A DNA stretch of 64,000 nucleotides from the NCBI GenBank assembly GCA_900552075.1, contig URYL01000005.1, positions 1 through 64,000 on the forward strand. Reading direction: 5' to 3'. Below the pieces are notes generated by a model. That model was given only the letters and a program-made list of their open reading frames with translations. It had not been told where the DNA came from and did no database searches. Origin of the DNA: an uncultured Bacteroides sp. GTDB lineage: Bacteria; Bacteroidota; Bacteroidia; Bacteroidales; Bacteroidaceae. Below are positions 42,224 to 50,829 of this stretch, piece by piece (the first letter of the stretch is position 1; every line of letters starts with the position of its first letter). The position numbers and the translations under genes are program-made.

Positions 42224-43474
42224 ATGACAGAATTGATACAAGAAATCTACGGAACCATCATGCGCAACAAACTGCGCACTTTATTGACCGGCTTTTCCGT
42301 GGCATGGGGTATATTCATGCTGATTGTACTCCTGGGAGCAGGCAACGGACTTATCCATGCTTTTGAGAACCAGTCGGAAGGCATGCTCATGAACTCCATG
42401 AAAATCTATCCGGGCATGACTTCAGAACCTTATAAAGGAATGAAAGAAGGGCGGAGCATTTACCTGAAAGAAAGCGACCGGGAACTGACGGCCTATTCTT
42501 TCCCCGACCATATCTTGGAAACGGGCGCCTCCGTCAGCAAGAGCGATGTCACCCTTACCTACGGCAAAGAGGCCCTCAGCATCGAGCTGGACGGGGTACT
42601 TCCCAATTATCCTTCCCTCGAAGCCATCAAGATAAAGGAAGGGCGCTTCATCAACAAACGCGACATAGAGGAAAAGCGAAAAGTCATTGTCCTCCATGAG
42701 AAGACGGTCAAGAACCTTTTCCCACATACCGCTCCTATAGGAAAATACCTTAATGCACAAGGGGTTTCCTATCAGGTGGTGGGTATTTACAAAGACCAGA
42801 ACAGTTTCTCTCCTTCGGCACTGGTACCTTTCACCACCCTGCAAACCATCTACCAGAAAGGAGACAGCATTGACAACATCACGTTCACGACCCAAGGACT
42901 GGCCAATGAAGCGTTGAACGAAGAATTTGAAGCCGACTACCGCCGCACGTTGGGACTGAAAAAACAATTCTCTCCTACCGACGACGGAGCCATCTGGATA
43001 TGGAACCGCTTCACCCAGTACCTCCAGCAACAGACGGCCACCCAGATTCTGCATACTGCCATCTGGGTAATCGGTATCTTTACCTTGCTGAGCGGAATCG
43101 TGGGAGTGAGTAACATCATGCTGATTACCGTCCGCGAACGGACCCACGAGTTCGGCATCCGCAAGGCACTGGGGGCCAAACCGATGTCCATCCTCTGGCT
43201 GATTATTTCAGAAAGTGTGGCCATCACCACTTTCTTCGGCTACATCGGCATGGTGGCGGGCATTGCCGTCACGGAATACATGAACCAGGTGGCCGGAAAA
43301 CAGACCATGGACATGGGCGTATTCTCGATGACCTTCTTCGAGAACCCGACGGTCGACCTCTCCATTGCCATTGAGGCGACCCTGACCTTAGTTATCGCCG
43401 GTACGCTGGCCGGACTTTTCCCCGCACGAAAAGCCGCCAGAATCCGACCCATTGAAGCACTTAGAGCAGACTAA
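42224..43474 (+). CDS. MacB-like FtsX-type permease (first of two)
   Basis: The 416-residue protein has an N-terminal helix (about 17-40), a large periplasmic MacB_PCD region (about 45-270) and three C-terminal helices with the FtsX motif (GVSNIMLITVRERTHEFGIRKALGA). The domain order lacks the ATPase, which is a separate gene. It likely pairs with the next permease, 2 bp away, as a heterodimer. The substrate is unknown; MacAB-type systems export antibiotics, peptides or lipids. Confidence 0.9.
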   Translation: MTELIQEIYGTIMRNKLRTLLTGFSVAWGIFMLIVLLGAGNGLIHAFENQSEGMLMNSMKIYPGMTSEPYKGMKEGRSIYLKESDRELTAYSFPDHILETGASVSKSDVTLTYGKEALSIELDGVLPNYPSLEAIKIKEGRFINKRDIEEKRKVIVLHEKTVKNLFPHTAPIGKYLNAQGVSYQVVGIYKDQNSFSPSALVPFTTLQTIYQKGDSIDNITFTTQGLANEALNEEFEADYRRTLGLKKQFSPTDDGAIWIWNRFTQYLQQQTATQILHTAIWVIGIFTLLSGIVGVSNIMLITVRERTHEFGIRKALGAKPMSILWLIISESVAITTFFGYIGMVAGIAVTEYMNQVAGKQTMDMGVFSMTFFENPTVDLSIAIEATLTLVIAGTLAGLFPARKAARIRPIEALRAD

Positions 43475-43476
43475 CC

Positions 43477-44721
43477 ATGAGACGATTTGACTTAGATACA
43501 TGGGAAGAAATCCTTCTCACCATCACCCGCAACAAAACCCGGAGTTTCCTGACGGCTTTCGGTATCTTCTGGGGAATATTCATGCTGATATCCCTGATGG
43601 GAGGGGCAAAAGGCCTTCAACAGTTGCTTTCGCGCCAGTTTGAGGGTTTTGCCACCAACTCCGGTTTCCTGGGCGCCAACAAGACCAGCAAAGCTTATAA
43701 AGGATTCCAACAGGGAAGATACTGGGATTTGGAAAACAAAGACGTAGAACGGGTCCGGAAACAAGTCAACGAACTGGAAACCGTGACCGCTACCCTGGCC
43801 AAATGGGGCATCAACGCCATCTACAACGAGAATAAAATCTCGGGAACGCTGAAAGGACTGTATCCCGAGTACCAGAAGATTGAAGAACCGAACATCGTAT
43901 TCGGACGTTTCATCAACGACATTGATATCCGCGACCAACGGAAAGTGTGTGTCATCGGGAAGCGTATCTACGAGAGCCTCTTCCCGGGAGGAGAAGACCC
44001 CTGCGGAAAATTCATCGAGGTCAACGGTATCTACTACCGGATTATCGGGGTCAGCATGGCCGTGGGAAACATCTCCATACAAGGACAATCGGAAACCTCA
44101 GTAGTTATTCCATTCACTACCATGCAACAGAACTACAACTTCGGACAGAAAGTACAGCTGCTCTGCTATACGGCCCGTAAAGGCTATTCTATTGGAGAGG
44201 TGGAAAAGAAAGTGGAGCAGGTGGTCAAACAGGCCCATCTGATTCATCCCGACGACGGACAGGCTGTGATTCTGGTCAATGCGGAAGCCATGTTCAGCAT
44301 GGTAGACAACCTGTTCTCGGGCATTAAGATTCTGGGCTGGATGGTCGGACTAGGTACCCTGCTGGCCGGAGCCATCGGGGTGAGCAACATCATGATGGTC
44401 ACCGTCAAGGAACGGACCACTGAAATCGGTATCCGGCGTGCCATCGGAGCCCGTCCCAACGATATTCTGTCACAGATTTTATCGGAAAGCATGGTCCTGA
44501 CCATCCTGGCAGGCATGGCCGGCATTACCTTTGCCGTCTTCCTCCTGAACCTGACAGAGATGGGGACCTCTACTCCCACTGCACCCACCGAGTTCCAAAT
44601 CAGCTTCTGGGAAGCCATCGGTGCCTGCGCCCTCTTACTCGTATTAGGCCTGCTGGCCGGACTGGCTCCTGCCTACCGGGCCATGAGCATCAAACCTATT
44701 GAAGCCATACGCGACGAATAA
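43477..44721 (+). CDS. MacB-like FtsX-type permease (second of two)
   Basis: The 414-residue protein is a diverged paralogue of its neighbour: MacB_PCD region and FtsX core (GVSNIMMVTVKERTTEIGIRRAIGARPNDIL). The 2-bp gap suggests tight co-translation. Tandem distinct permeases with one ATPase point to a heterodimeric membrane complex. Confidence 0.9.
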   Translation: MRRFDLDTWEEILLTITRNKTRSFLTAFGIFWGIFMLISLMGGAKGLQQLLSRQFEGFATNSGFLGANKTSKAYKGFQQGRYWDLENKDVERVRKQVNELETVTATLAKWGINAIYNENKISGTLKGLYPEYQKIEEPNIVFGRFINDIDIRDQRKVCVIGKRIYESLFPGGEDPCGKFIEVNGIYYRIIGVSMAVGNISIQGQSETSVVIPFTTMQQNYNFGQKVQLLCYTARKGYSIGEVEKKVEQVVKQAHLIHPDDGQAVILVNAEAMFSMVDNLFSGIKILGWMVGLGTLLAGAIGVSNIMMVTVKERTTEIGIRRAIGARPNDILSQILSESMVLTILAGMAGITFAVFLLNLTEMGTSTPTAPTEFQISFWEAIGACALLLVLGLLAGLAPAYRAMSIKPIEAIRDE

Positions 44722-44759
44722 ATAAAGCCACAAAACAAACAAAAAAACCAAAGTTCATT

Positions 44760-45857
44760 ATGAAAAAGTACATCAAAATCATCTCACTGGTGCTGATTGC
44801 ACTGATTTTCATCGGCACCTTCGTGTTCCTGTATCAGAAATCGCAGCCGAAAGACACGGCTTACGAAATTCTCCATTCACAGACCACAGATTTAGTACAA
44901 ACCACCGTAGCCACCGGAAAAATTGAACCCCGCGACGAAGTACAAATCAAGCCGCAGATTTCCGGCATCATCTCCGAAGTATACAAGGAAGCCGGCCAAA
45001 CGGTGAAGAAAGGTGAAATCATTGCCAAAGTCAAGGTTATTCCCGAACTGGGTTCCCTCAATTCGGCCGAAAGCCGTGTCCGTCTGGCCGAAATCAACGG
45101 CCGACAGGCAGAGACCGACCTGGAACGTATGGAAAAACTCTATAAAAGCAAGCTGGTGAGCAGCGAGGAATACGAAAAGACCTTGCTGGCTGCCAAACAG
45201 GCCCGCGAAGAATTACAGGCCGCCAAAGACAACCTGCAGATTGTCAAGGAAGGTATCACCAAGAGCAGTGCTTCTTTCAGTAGTACCCTGATTCGTTCTA
45301 CCATCGACGGACTGATTCTGGACGTGCCCATCAAGGTGGGAAACTCGGTTATCATGAGTAACACGTTCAACGACGGTACCACCATCGCCACCGTAGCCGA
45401 TATGGGCGACCTCATCTTCCGCGGCAATGTGGATGAAACGGAAGTGGGACGTATCCGCGAAGGTATCCCTGTGAAAATCACCTTGGGTGCCTTGCAGAAC
45501 ATGAAATTCGATGCCGTACTGGAATACATTTCGCCGAAGAGCGTGGAAAACAACGGAGCCAACCAGTTTGAAATCAAGGCAGCCATCACGGTGCCCGACA
45601 GTGTGACCATCCGCTCCGGATACAGTGCCAACGCAGAAATCGAGCTTCAGCGGGCCAACCATGCACTGACCGTACCGGAAAGTGCCATCGAATTTAGCGG
45701 TGACTCTACCTTTGTCTATGTGCTGACCGACAGCGTACCTACCCAGAAATTCATCCGTCGCCAAGTGCAGACCGGCATCAGTGACGGAGTAAATATCGAG
45801 ATTAAGAGCGGGCTGAAACCCGATGAAGCTATCCGAGGACTCAAAAAAGAAATGTAA
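44760..45857 (+). CDS. MacA-like periplasmic adaptor protein
   Basis: The 365-residue protein has one N-terminal helix (about 5-25), a lipoyl half (IKPQISGIISEVYKEAGQTVKKGEIIAKV), a helical hairpin (about 95-165), a second lipoyl half, and beta-barrel and membrane-proximal domains. This is the MacA/HlyD order. It connects the FtsX-type permeases to the TolC-like channel encoded next. It lies 38 bp after the second permease gene and 3 bp before the TolC gene. Confidence 0.9.
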   Translation: MKKYIKIISLVLIALIFIGTFVFLYQKSQPKDTAYEILHSQTTDLVQTTVATGKIEPRDEVQIKPQISGIISEVYKEAGQTVKKGEIIAKVKVIPELGSLNSAESRVRLAEINGRQAETDLERMEKLYKSKLVSSEEYEKTLLAAKQAREELQAAKDNLQIVKEGITKSSASFSSTLIRSTIDGLILDVPIKVGNSVIMSNTFNDGTTIATVADMGDLIFRGNVDETEVGRIREGIPVKITLGALQNMKFDAVLEYISPKSVENNGANQFEIKAAITVPDSVTIRSGYSANAEIELQRANHALTVPESAIEFSGDSTFVYVLTDSVPTQKFIRRQVQTGISDGVNIEIKSGLKPDEAIRGLKKEM

Positions 45858-45860
45858 GCC

Positions 45861-47204
45861 ATGAGAATCAACTTGAAACAACTGGCCGTACTCAGTTTCG
45901 GCCTGCTGGCCACAGGTGCCAGCCAAGCAGAGGAAGCATGGGACTTGACTCGCTGCATCGAGTATGCCATCGCCCACAACCTGACCGTCAAACAGCAGGA
46001 AGCTGCTCGCGATAAAAGTGAGGTGGAACTGAACACTGCCAAATGGAGCCGCCTGCCCGACCTGAACGGAAGTGCGTCTCACTCCTTCAACTTCGGACGA
46101 AGCTTGCAGTCTAACAACACCTACCAGAGTATCAATACCCAGAACACAGGCTTCAACCTGAGTACCAGCGTGCCCTTGTTTACCGGCATGCAGATTCCGA
46201 ACAACATCGCCCTTTCCAAACTGAACCTGCAAGCGGCCACGGAAGACTTGAACAAGGCCAAAGAGGATATCAGCATCCAAGTGACCTCGGCCTACCTGCA
46301 AGTACTCTTCAACGAAGAGTTGGTAAAGATTGCCCGCCAGCAGGTGGAGTTGAGTCAGGAAATGCTCACCCAGAAAGAAGCCTACTTCCAGAACGGGAAA
46401 GCTTCGGAAGCGGAATTGTACGAGGCCAAGTCGCGCGTGGCACAAGACCAGCTTTCACTGGTACAGACCGAGAACGATTACCGTCTGTCTCTGCTCGACC
46501 TCAGCCAGCTGCTGGAACTGCCTTCGCCCGAGGACTTCCGGATTGTCAGTCCTGATATCCAGCCCGAACAACTGTTCGGTACCCTGACCTCGCCAACCGA
46601 CATCTACAACCAGGCACTGCTCATCAAGCCTTCCATCAAGGCCGCACAGTACCGCCTGCAAGGCGCAGCCCGCAGCATCCGCATTGCCCAAAGTGCCTAT
46701 TATCCCCAACTCAGTTTCGGGGCCGGCCTGGGCACCAGCTACTATAAAATGTCGGGCCGGGAGAATGCCAGTTTCCATTCCCAGCTGAAAGACAACTTCA
46801 GCCAATACGTGGGACTTTCGCTGAGCATCCCTATCTTCAACCGACTGAGTACCCGCAACCGCGTCCGCACGGCACGTCTGGAACAAACCACCCTGAACTG
46901 GCAACTGGAAGAAAGCAAGAAAGCGCTCTACAAGGAAATCCAGCAGGCCTACTACAATGCAGTCAATGCCGAAAGCAAGTACCAAAGCAGCCAGACAGCC
47001 GACGAAGCGGCAGAAGCCTCCTTCAAGCTGATGAAGGAAAAATATGCCAACGGAAAAGCCAATGCCACGGAATACAACGAAGCGCGTACCAACTGGATGA
47101 AAGCCGTGTCCGACTGCGTACAGGCCAAATACGACTACCTGTTCCGCACCAAGATTCTGGATTTCTACCAAGGCATTCCGCTCACATTGAACAAAGCGAA
47201 ATAA
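45861..47204 (+). CDS. TolC-family outer-membrane channel of the MacAB-like pump
   Basis: The 447-residue protein has a signal peptide (ending ASQAEE), an N-terminal DLTRCIEYAIAHNLTVKQQE typical of OEP, and two repeat halves of helices with beta strands. It provides the outer-membrane duct of the five-gene pump. Downstream is the 22-bp periodic palindrome array, whose last unit plus T-run can act as its terminator. Confidence 0.9.
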   Translation: MRINLKQLAVLSFGLLATGASQAEEAWDLTRCIEYAIAHNLTVKQQEAARDKSEVELNTAKWSRLPDLNGSASHSFNFGRSLQSNNTYQSINTQNTGFNLSTSVPLFTGMQIPNNIALSKLNLQAATEDLNKAKEDISIQVTSAYLQVLFNEELVKIARQQVELSQEMLTQKEAYFQNGKASEAELYEAKSRVAQDQLSLVQTENDYRLSLLDLSQLLELPSPEDFRIVSPDIQPEQLFGTLTSPTDIYNQALLIKPSIKAAQYRLQGAARSIRIAQSAYYPQLSFGAGLGTSYYKMSGRENASFHSQLKDNFSQYVGLSLSIPIFNRLSTRNRVRTARLEQTTLNWQLEESKKALYKEIQQAYYNAVNAESKYQSSQTADEAAEASFKLMKEKYANGKANATEYNEARTNWMKAVSDCVQAKYDYLFRTKILDFYQGIPLTLNKAK

Positions 47205-47238
47205 TCACTGATTTTCAATCAATTACATTTTACATTTC

Positions 47239-47364
47239 AAACGCAGGGACCACACAGAAAAAACGCAAGTACGTTTCAACTTAAACGCCCTTGCGTTTGA
47301 AGTAAAATGTACTTGCGTTTTATGTCAAACGTCCTTGCGTTTCAGTCCAAACGCAAAGGCGTTT
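47239..47364. repeat. Second array of palindromic 16-mers with exact 22-bp period
   Basis: Unit starts are 47239 (half-site only), 47261, 47283, 47305, 47327 and 47349. Five full units follow AAACGC-N4-GCGTTT with at most two changes (N4: AAGT, CCTT, ACTT, CCTT, AAAG), with 6-nt spacers. The last unit is followed by T7 and abuts the stop codon of the rRNA methyltransferase gene on the other strand. Same family as 20247-20350, and again between convergent genes. Confidence 0.9.
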
Positions 47365-47366
47365 TT

Positions 47367-48779
47367 TTAACCGAATAAATCGGGAATCATTTCCGGCAGA
47401 TAACCACTCCGGATTCTCCACTCCTGCGGATACAGATTATTGGCCCGGTTGCCAATGTTCTTGGCAAATCCCAACACACTCCCCCGGTAAGTCAACGTGA
47501 CATAGCCTTTCGATACCTCCGGCGGAAGCACTACTGCCTCTTTCCGCAAATATGCGATGGCCTGTTCATAAGTCAGTTCCGCTTGTGGGAACGTATCCCG
47601 CTGAAACGCCGTACTCATGGCCAGCGCATGCGAAGGCTGCCAGTCCCTTCCTTTCCATTCTCCGAGCGTGATTCCGGCATGCAACACCTTGAGCCGGCTC
47701 TTCAACAGTTCGTACACCTCTCCATAGGCGGCTGGAAAAGCTACCGCTTCCGTATCTTCTACTTTCAGTACATATTTTTCTGCCTCACATATCCAGTTCT
47801 GCATTTCCCGCAGCACCTGAAGCACCTGCGTTTTTCCTCCTTTTCCTTTCTTGGCCGATTTGCCCAACGGTTTCATCCGGGCACATTCCCGGTCCTCTTC
47901 CGACGTTTTCCGCAGCACGGCGAGGAACAAACCTTCTCCCGTCGTCTTATACGGCAGGAAACGATACACTGGAAATTCCTCCTCTGTCAGGTTTCCGGTA
48001 ATGTGCCACTCCGGCTGCACTTCCAACGGCAAGACCTCGGCTCCCAGCTCGCGGACAATCCACGCCACATTGTCCTCATTTTCCTCCCGGTTGTAAGTAC
48101 ACGTACTATATATAAGTAAACCGCCCGTTTTCAGACAGGGCCATATATCGCACAAGATACGCCGCTGACGCTGCCAGCAGGTATCCACGTTGTCAATGCT
48201 CCATTCCTGCACCGCCACTTCATCCTTTCGGAACATTCCTTCTCCCGAACAGGGCACATCGGTCAGTATCACGTCGAAGAGCGGCCCCAGTTCCGTAAAG
48301 TCAGCCGGATCATTGTTCGTCACAATCACCTCCGGATGCCCCCACTTGATCAGGTTTTCGGCCAGCACCTGCGAACGGTTGCGCATCACCTCATTGGCCA
48401 CTAACAGGCTGCCTTCCGGCAACACGGACCGGGCCAGCGTAGATTTGCCCCCGGGAGCCGCACACAAGTCGAGCATCACCACCGGTTCGTGCACATACTG
48501 ACGGAGTGCCTGTGCCAGAAACATGGACGAAGCCTCCTGCACATAATAACATCCGGCATGAAACAACGGGTCGAACGTGAACGACGGCCGTCCGGACAAG
48601 TAATATCCTTCCGGACACCAGGGTACAGGCGTACTGTCGGCAGGAACGGAGGAACACTTATCCTGATTGATACGGATACTGACCGGCGTTTCCTTTTCCA
48701 AGGCTTCCGTCAAAGCGGCAAAGTCAGCCTCTCCCAACAACCGGCGGGTACGGGTGACAAAATCAGCAGGTAAATTCAT
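47367..48779 (-). CDS. rRNA cytosine-C5 methyltransferase (RsmF/RsmB-type, NOL1/NOP2/Sun)
   Basis: The 470-residue protein has the RsmB/F catalytic core: QEASSMFLAQAL, LDLCAAPGGKSTLA (SAM motif I), the catalytic DVPCSGEGMF with its Cys, and YSTCTYNREENEDN with the second Cys. A C-terminal region (about 300-470) ends in a PUA-like RNA-binding part including LGFAKNIGNRANNLYP. The order and length resemble E. coli RsmF (m5C1407 of 16S rRNA). The exact target site is inferred. It is divergent from thyA. Confidence 0.85.
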   Translation of the reverse strand: MNLPADFVTRTRRLLGEADFAALTEALEKETPVSIRINQDKCSSVPADSTPVPWCPEGYYLSGRPSFTFDPLFHAGCYYVQEASSMFLAQALRQYVHEPVVMLDLCAAPGGKSTLARSVLPEGSLLVANEVMRNRSQVLAENLIKWGHPEVIVTNNDPADFTELGPLFDVILTDVPCSGEGMFRKDEVAVQEWSIDNVDTCWQRQRRILCDIWPCLKTGGLLIYSTCTYNREENEDNVAWIVRELGAEVLPLEVQPEWHITGNLTEEEFPVYRFLPYKTTGEGLFLAVLRKTSEEDRECARMKPLGKSAKKGKGGKTQVLQVLREMQNWICEAEKYVLKVEDTEAVAFPAAYGEVYELLKSRLKVLHAGITLGEWKGRDWQPSHALAMSTAFQRDTFPQAELTYEQAIAYLRKEAVVLPPEVSKGYVTLTYRGSVLGFAKNIGNRANNLYPQEWRIRSGYLPEMIPDLFG

Positions 48780-48825
48780 GACTTTCGCAAAATTTGTTAT
48801 GCCGGCAAAAATAAAAAAATTTAGC

Positions 48826-48833
48826 TACCTTTG
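48826..48833 (+). promoter_or_regulatory. -7 element of thyA-folA
   Basis: TACCTTTG followed by C fits TAnnTTTG, 21 nt before the thyA ATG. It shares a 75-bp gap with the divergent methyltransferase gene. Confidence 0.55.
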
Positions 48834-48854
48834 CAAAAAACAAAAAATCCAATC

Positions 48855-49649
48855 ATGAAACAATATCTCGACTTGTTGCACCGCATCCGTACAGAAGGCG
48901 TACGCAAAGACGACCGCACCGGAACAGGCACGATCAGCGTGTTCGGGCACCAGATGCGCTTCAACCTGGAAGACGGCTTCCCGCTTGTCACCACCAAAAA
49001 ACTTCACCTGAAATCCATCATCTACGAACTGCTGTGGTTCCTCAAAGGAGATACCAACGTGAAATACCTGCAGGAACACGGAGTCAGAATCTGGAACGAA
49101 TGGGCCGATGAGAACGGCGATTTAGGCCACATCTACGGCTATCAGTGGCGCTCCTGGCCCGGATACGACGGCAAATTCATCGACCAGATTTCGGAAGCCG
49201 TGGAAACCATCAAGCATAACCCGGATTCCCGACGCATTATCGTCAGCTCCTGGAACGTAGGCGACTTGGACAACATGAATCTTCCCCCCTGTCATGCGTT
49301 CTTCCAGTTCTACGTAGCCAACGGACGGTTGAGCCTGCAAATGTACCAGCGCAGTGCAGACACCTTCCTGGGCGTACCGTTCAACATCGCCTCGTATGCC
49401 TTGCTGCTACAAATGATGGCACAGGTGACCGGACTGAAAGCGGGTGATTTCATCCACACGCTCGGCGATGCCCACATCTACCTGAACCACCTGGAACAAG
49501 TTGATTTACAGCTTACCCGCACTCCACGCCCCTTGCCTACCATGAAAATCAATCCGGACGTGAAGGACATCTCCAGCTTCCAATACGAAGACTTCCAGCT
49601 GGAAAACTACGACCCGTGGCCGCACATTGCGGGAAAAGTATCCGTATAA
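48855..49649 (+). CDS. thyA: Thymidylate synthase
   Basis: The 264-residue ThyA starts at the ATG at 48855 (MKQYLDLLHRIRTEGVRKDDRTGTGT). It shows the folate/dUMP-binding Arg in KDDRTGTGT, the catalytic Cys in PPCHAFFQFYV, and RSADTFLGVPFNIASYALL. It makes dTMP from dUMP using methylene-tetrahydrofolate, yielding dihydrofolate that folA, 21 bp downstream, recycles. The longer TTG frame runs back to the promoter and is rejected. Confidence 0.97.
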   Translation: MKQYLDLLHRIRTEGVRKDDRTGTGTISVFGHQMRFNLEDGFPLVTTKKLHLKSIIYELLWFLKGDTNVKYLQEHGVRIWNEWADENGDLGHIYGYQWRSWPGYDGKFIDQISEAVETIKHNPDSRRIIVSSWNVGDLDNMNLPPCHAFFQFYVANGRLSLQMYQRSADTFLGVPFNIASYALLLQMMAQVTGLKAGDFIHTLGDAHIYLNHLEQVDLQLTRTPRPLPTMKINPDVKDISSFQYEDFQLENYDPWPHIAGKVSV

Positions 49650-49670
49650 CCCACTCTAAAGAACAGAAAT

Positions 49671-50165
49671 ATGACCTTATCCATCATTGCCGCCATCAAT
49701 CGGAAACGAGGCATCGGCTATCAGAACAAACTGCTTTACTGGCTGCCTAACGACCTGAAGCGCTTCAAGGCACTCACCACCGGACATACCATTCTCATGG
49801 GACGTCACACCTTTGAATCTTTACCCAAAGGCGCACTTCCCAACCGGAGAAATGTGGTACTGAGCAGACAAGATTTACACTTTGAAGGAGCTGAATGCTT
49901 CCACACGCTGGAAGAAGCCCTGAAATCCTGCAAGGAAGAAGAAGAAGTCTTTATCATCGGAGGGGCCACACTTTACACAGAGGCCCTCCCGCTGGCCGAC
50001 CGTCTCTATCTGACCGAAGTGGAAGATGACCAAGTGCCCGCCGACACTTTTTTCCCGGAGATAGACCATAATGTATGGCACGAAAAAAGTAGAGAATGCC
50101 ATCCGACAGATGAAAAGCATCTCTACTCTTATAGTTTCGTTGATTACGAACGTACCCAAAAATAA
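49671..50165 (+). CDS. folA: Dihydrofolate reductase
   Basis: The 164-residue protein shows SIIAAINRKRGIGYQNKLLYWLPNDLKRFKAL, TILMGRHTFESLP and FIIGGATLYTEAL, the usual DHFR motifs. The acidic catalytic residue is in the LPNDLKRF segment. It reduces dihydrofolate with NADPH and is functionally coupled to the adjacent thyA. It is convergent with the Lrp-family gene with an 10-bp gap and no clear terminator. Confidence 0.95.
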   Translation: MTLSIIAAINRKRGIGYQNKLLYWLPNDLKRFKALTTGHTILMGRHTFESLPKGALPNRRNVVLSRQDLHFEGAECFHTLEEALKSCKEEEEVFIIGGATLYTEALPLADRLYLTEVEDDQVPADTFFPEIDHNVWHEKSRECHPTDEKHLYSYSFVDYERTQK

Positions 50166-50175
50166 GCGTCACGCA

Positions 50176-50655
50176 TCAATCGTCGTCATTCGCCAGATTC
50201 ATGATCGGCATCTGGCGTTTGATGGCTTCACGGAAAGAAATGATGGTTTCCGAACGTGACAAGCCCAAGGGCTGAAGTTTGTCATGAATAATCTCCAGCA
50301 AGTGATGATTGTTTTTCGCATAAATCTTGATAAACAAGTCATACTGTCCGGTCGTAAAATGACATTCCACCACTTCCGGAATGTGCTTCAAAGCTTCCGT
50401 AACGGAATCAAACTGTTCCGGATCTTTCAAATACAAACCGATGTAGGCACAAGTTTCATAGCCTATCTTTTCCGGATCAATGATGAATTCTGAACCCTTC
50501 AGAATTCCTAAGTTCGTCAACTTTTGAATTCGCTGATGAATAGCGGCTCCCGATACATTACACGCGCGTGCCACTTCCAGAAATGGAATACGTGCGTTAC
50601 CTGCAATCATGCGCAGGATCTGTTCGTCTAAAGTGTCTAATTGATGATGTCCCAT
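50176..50655 (-). CDS. Lrp/AsnC-family transcriptional regulator
   Basis: The 159-residue protein has an N-terminal HTH (about 8-60; LDEQILRMIAGNARIPFLEVARACNVSGAAIHQRIQKL) and a C-terminal AsnC ligand-binding ACT-like domain (about 70-148; VEVEC-type strand VVECHFTTGQYDLFIKIYA). These proteins bind DNA as octamers and respond to amino acids. The extra C-terminal RQMPIMNLANDDD tail is acidic. The promoter box is at 50678-50685. Its targets are not obvious; the nearby outer-membrane barrel and CstA genes are possible. Confidence 0.9.
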   Translation of the reverse strand: MGHHQLDTLDEQILRMIAGNARIPFLEVARACNVSGAAIHQRIQKLTNLGILKGSEFIIDPEKIGYETCAYIGLYLKDPEQFDSVTEALKHIPEVVECHFTTGQYDLFIKIYAKNNHHLLEIIHDKLQPLGLSRSETIISFREAIKRQMPIMNLANDDD

Positions 50656-50677
50656 CTTCTATGTTTTTGTATTCATG

Positions 50678-50685
50678 CAAAGGTA
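50678..50685 (-). promoter_or_regulatory. -7 element of the Lrp-family gene
   Basis: Minus-strand TACCTTTG fits TAnnTTTG, 23 nt before the ATG at 50655. The -33 is weak. Confidence 0.5.
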
Positions 50686-50829
50686 ATACTTTTTCTTTAT
50701 ATAATCTCAATATTTATAACCTTTACTTGATTTTTAACATGAAATTTGTAGAAATACAAGGACTTATCTTCAACTTACACTTTTCATGTTTCACCCGCCA
50801 CATCCAGCGGACAGCAAGCGCATCTTGTC

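Noticed and set aside
45213..46445. Minus-strand open frame of 410 codons
   Set aside because: Antisense to the MacA-like and TolC-like genes, which both have full domain signatures and tight spacing.
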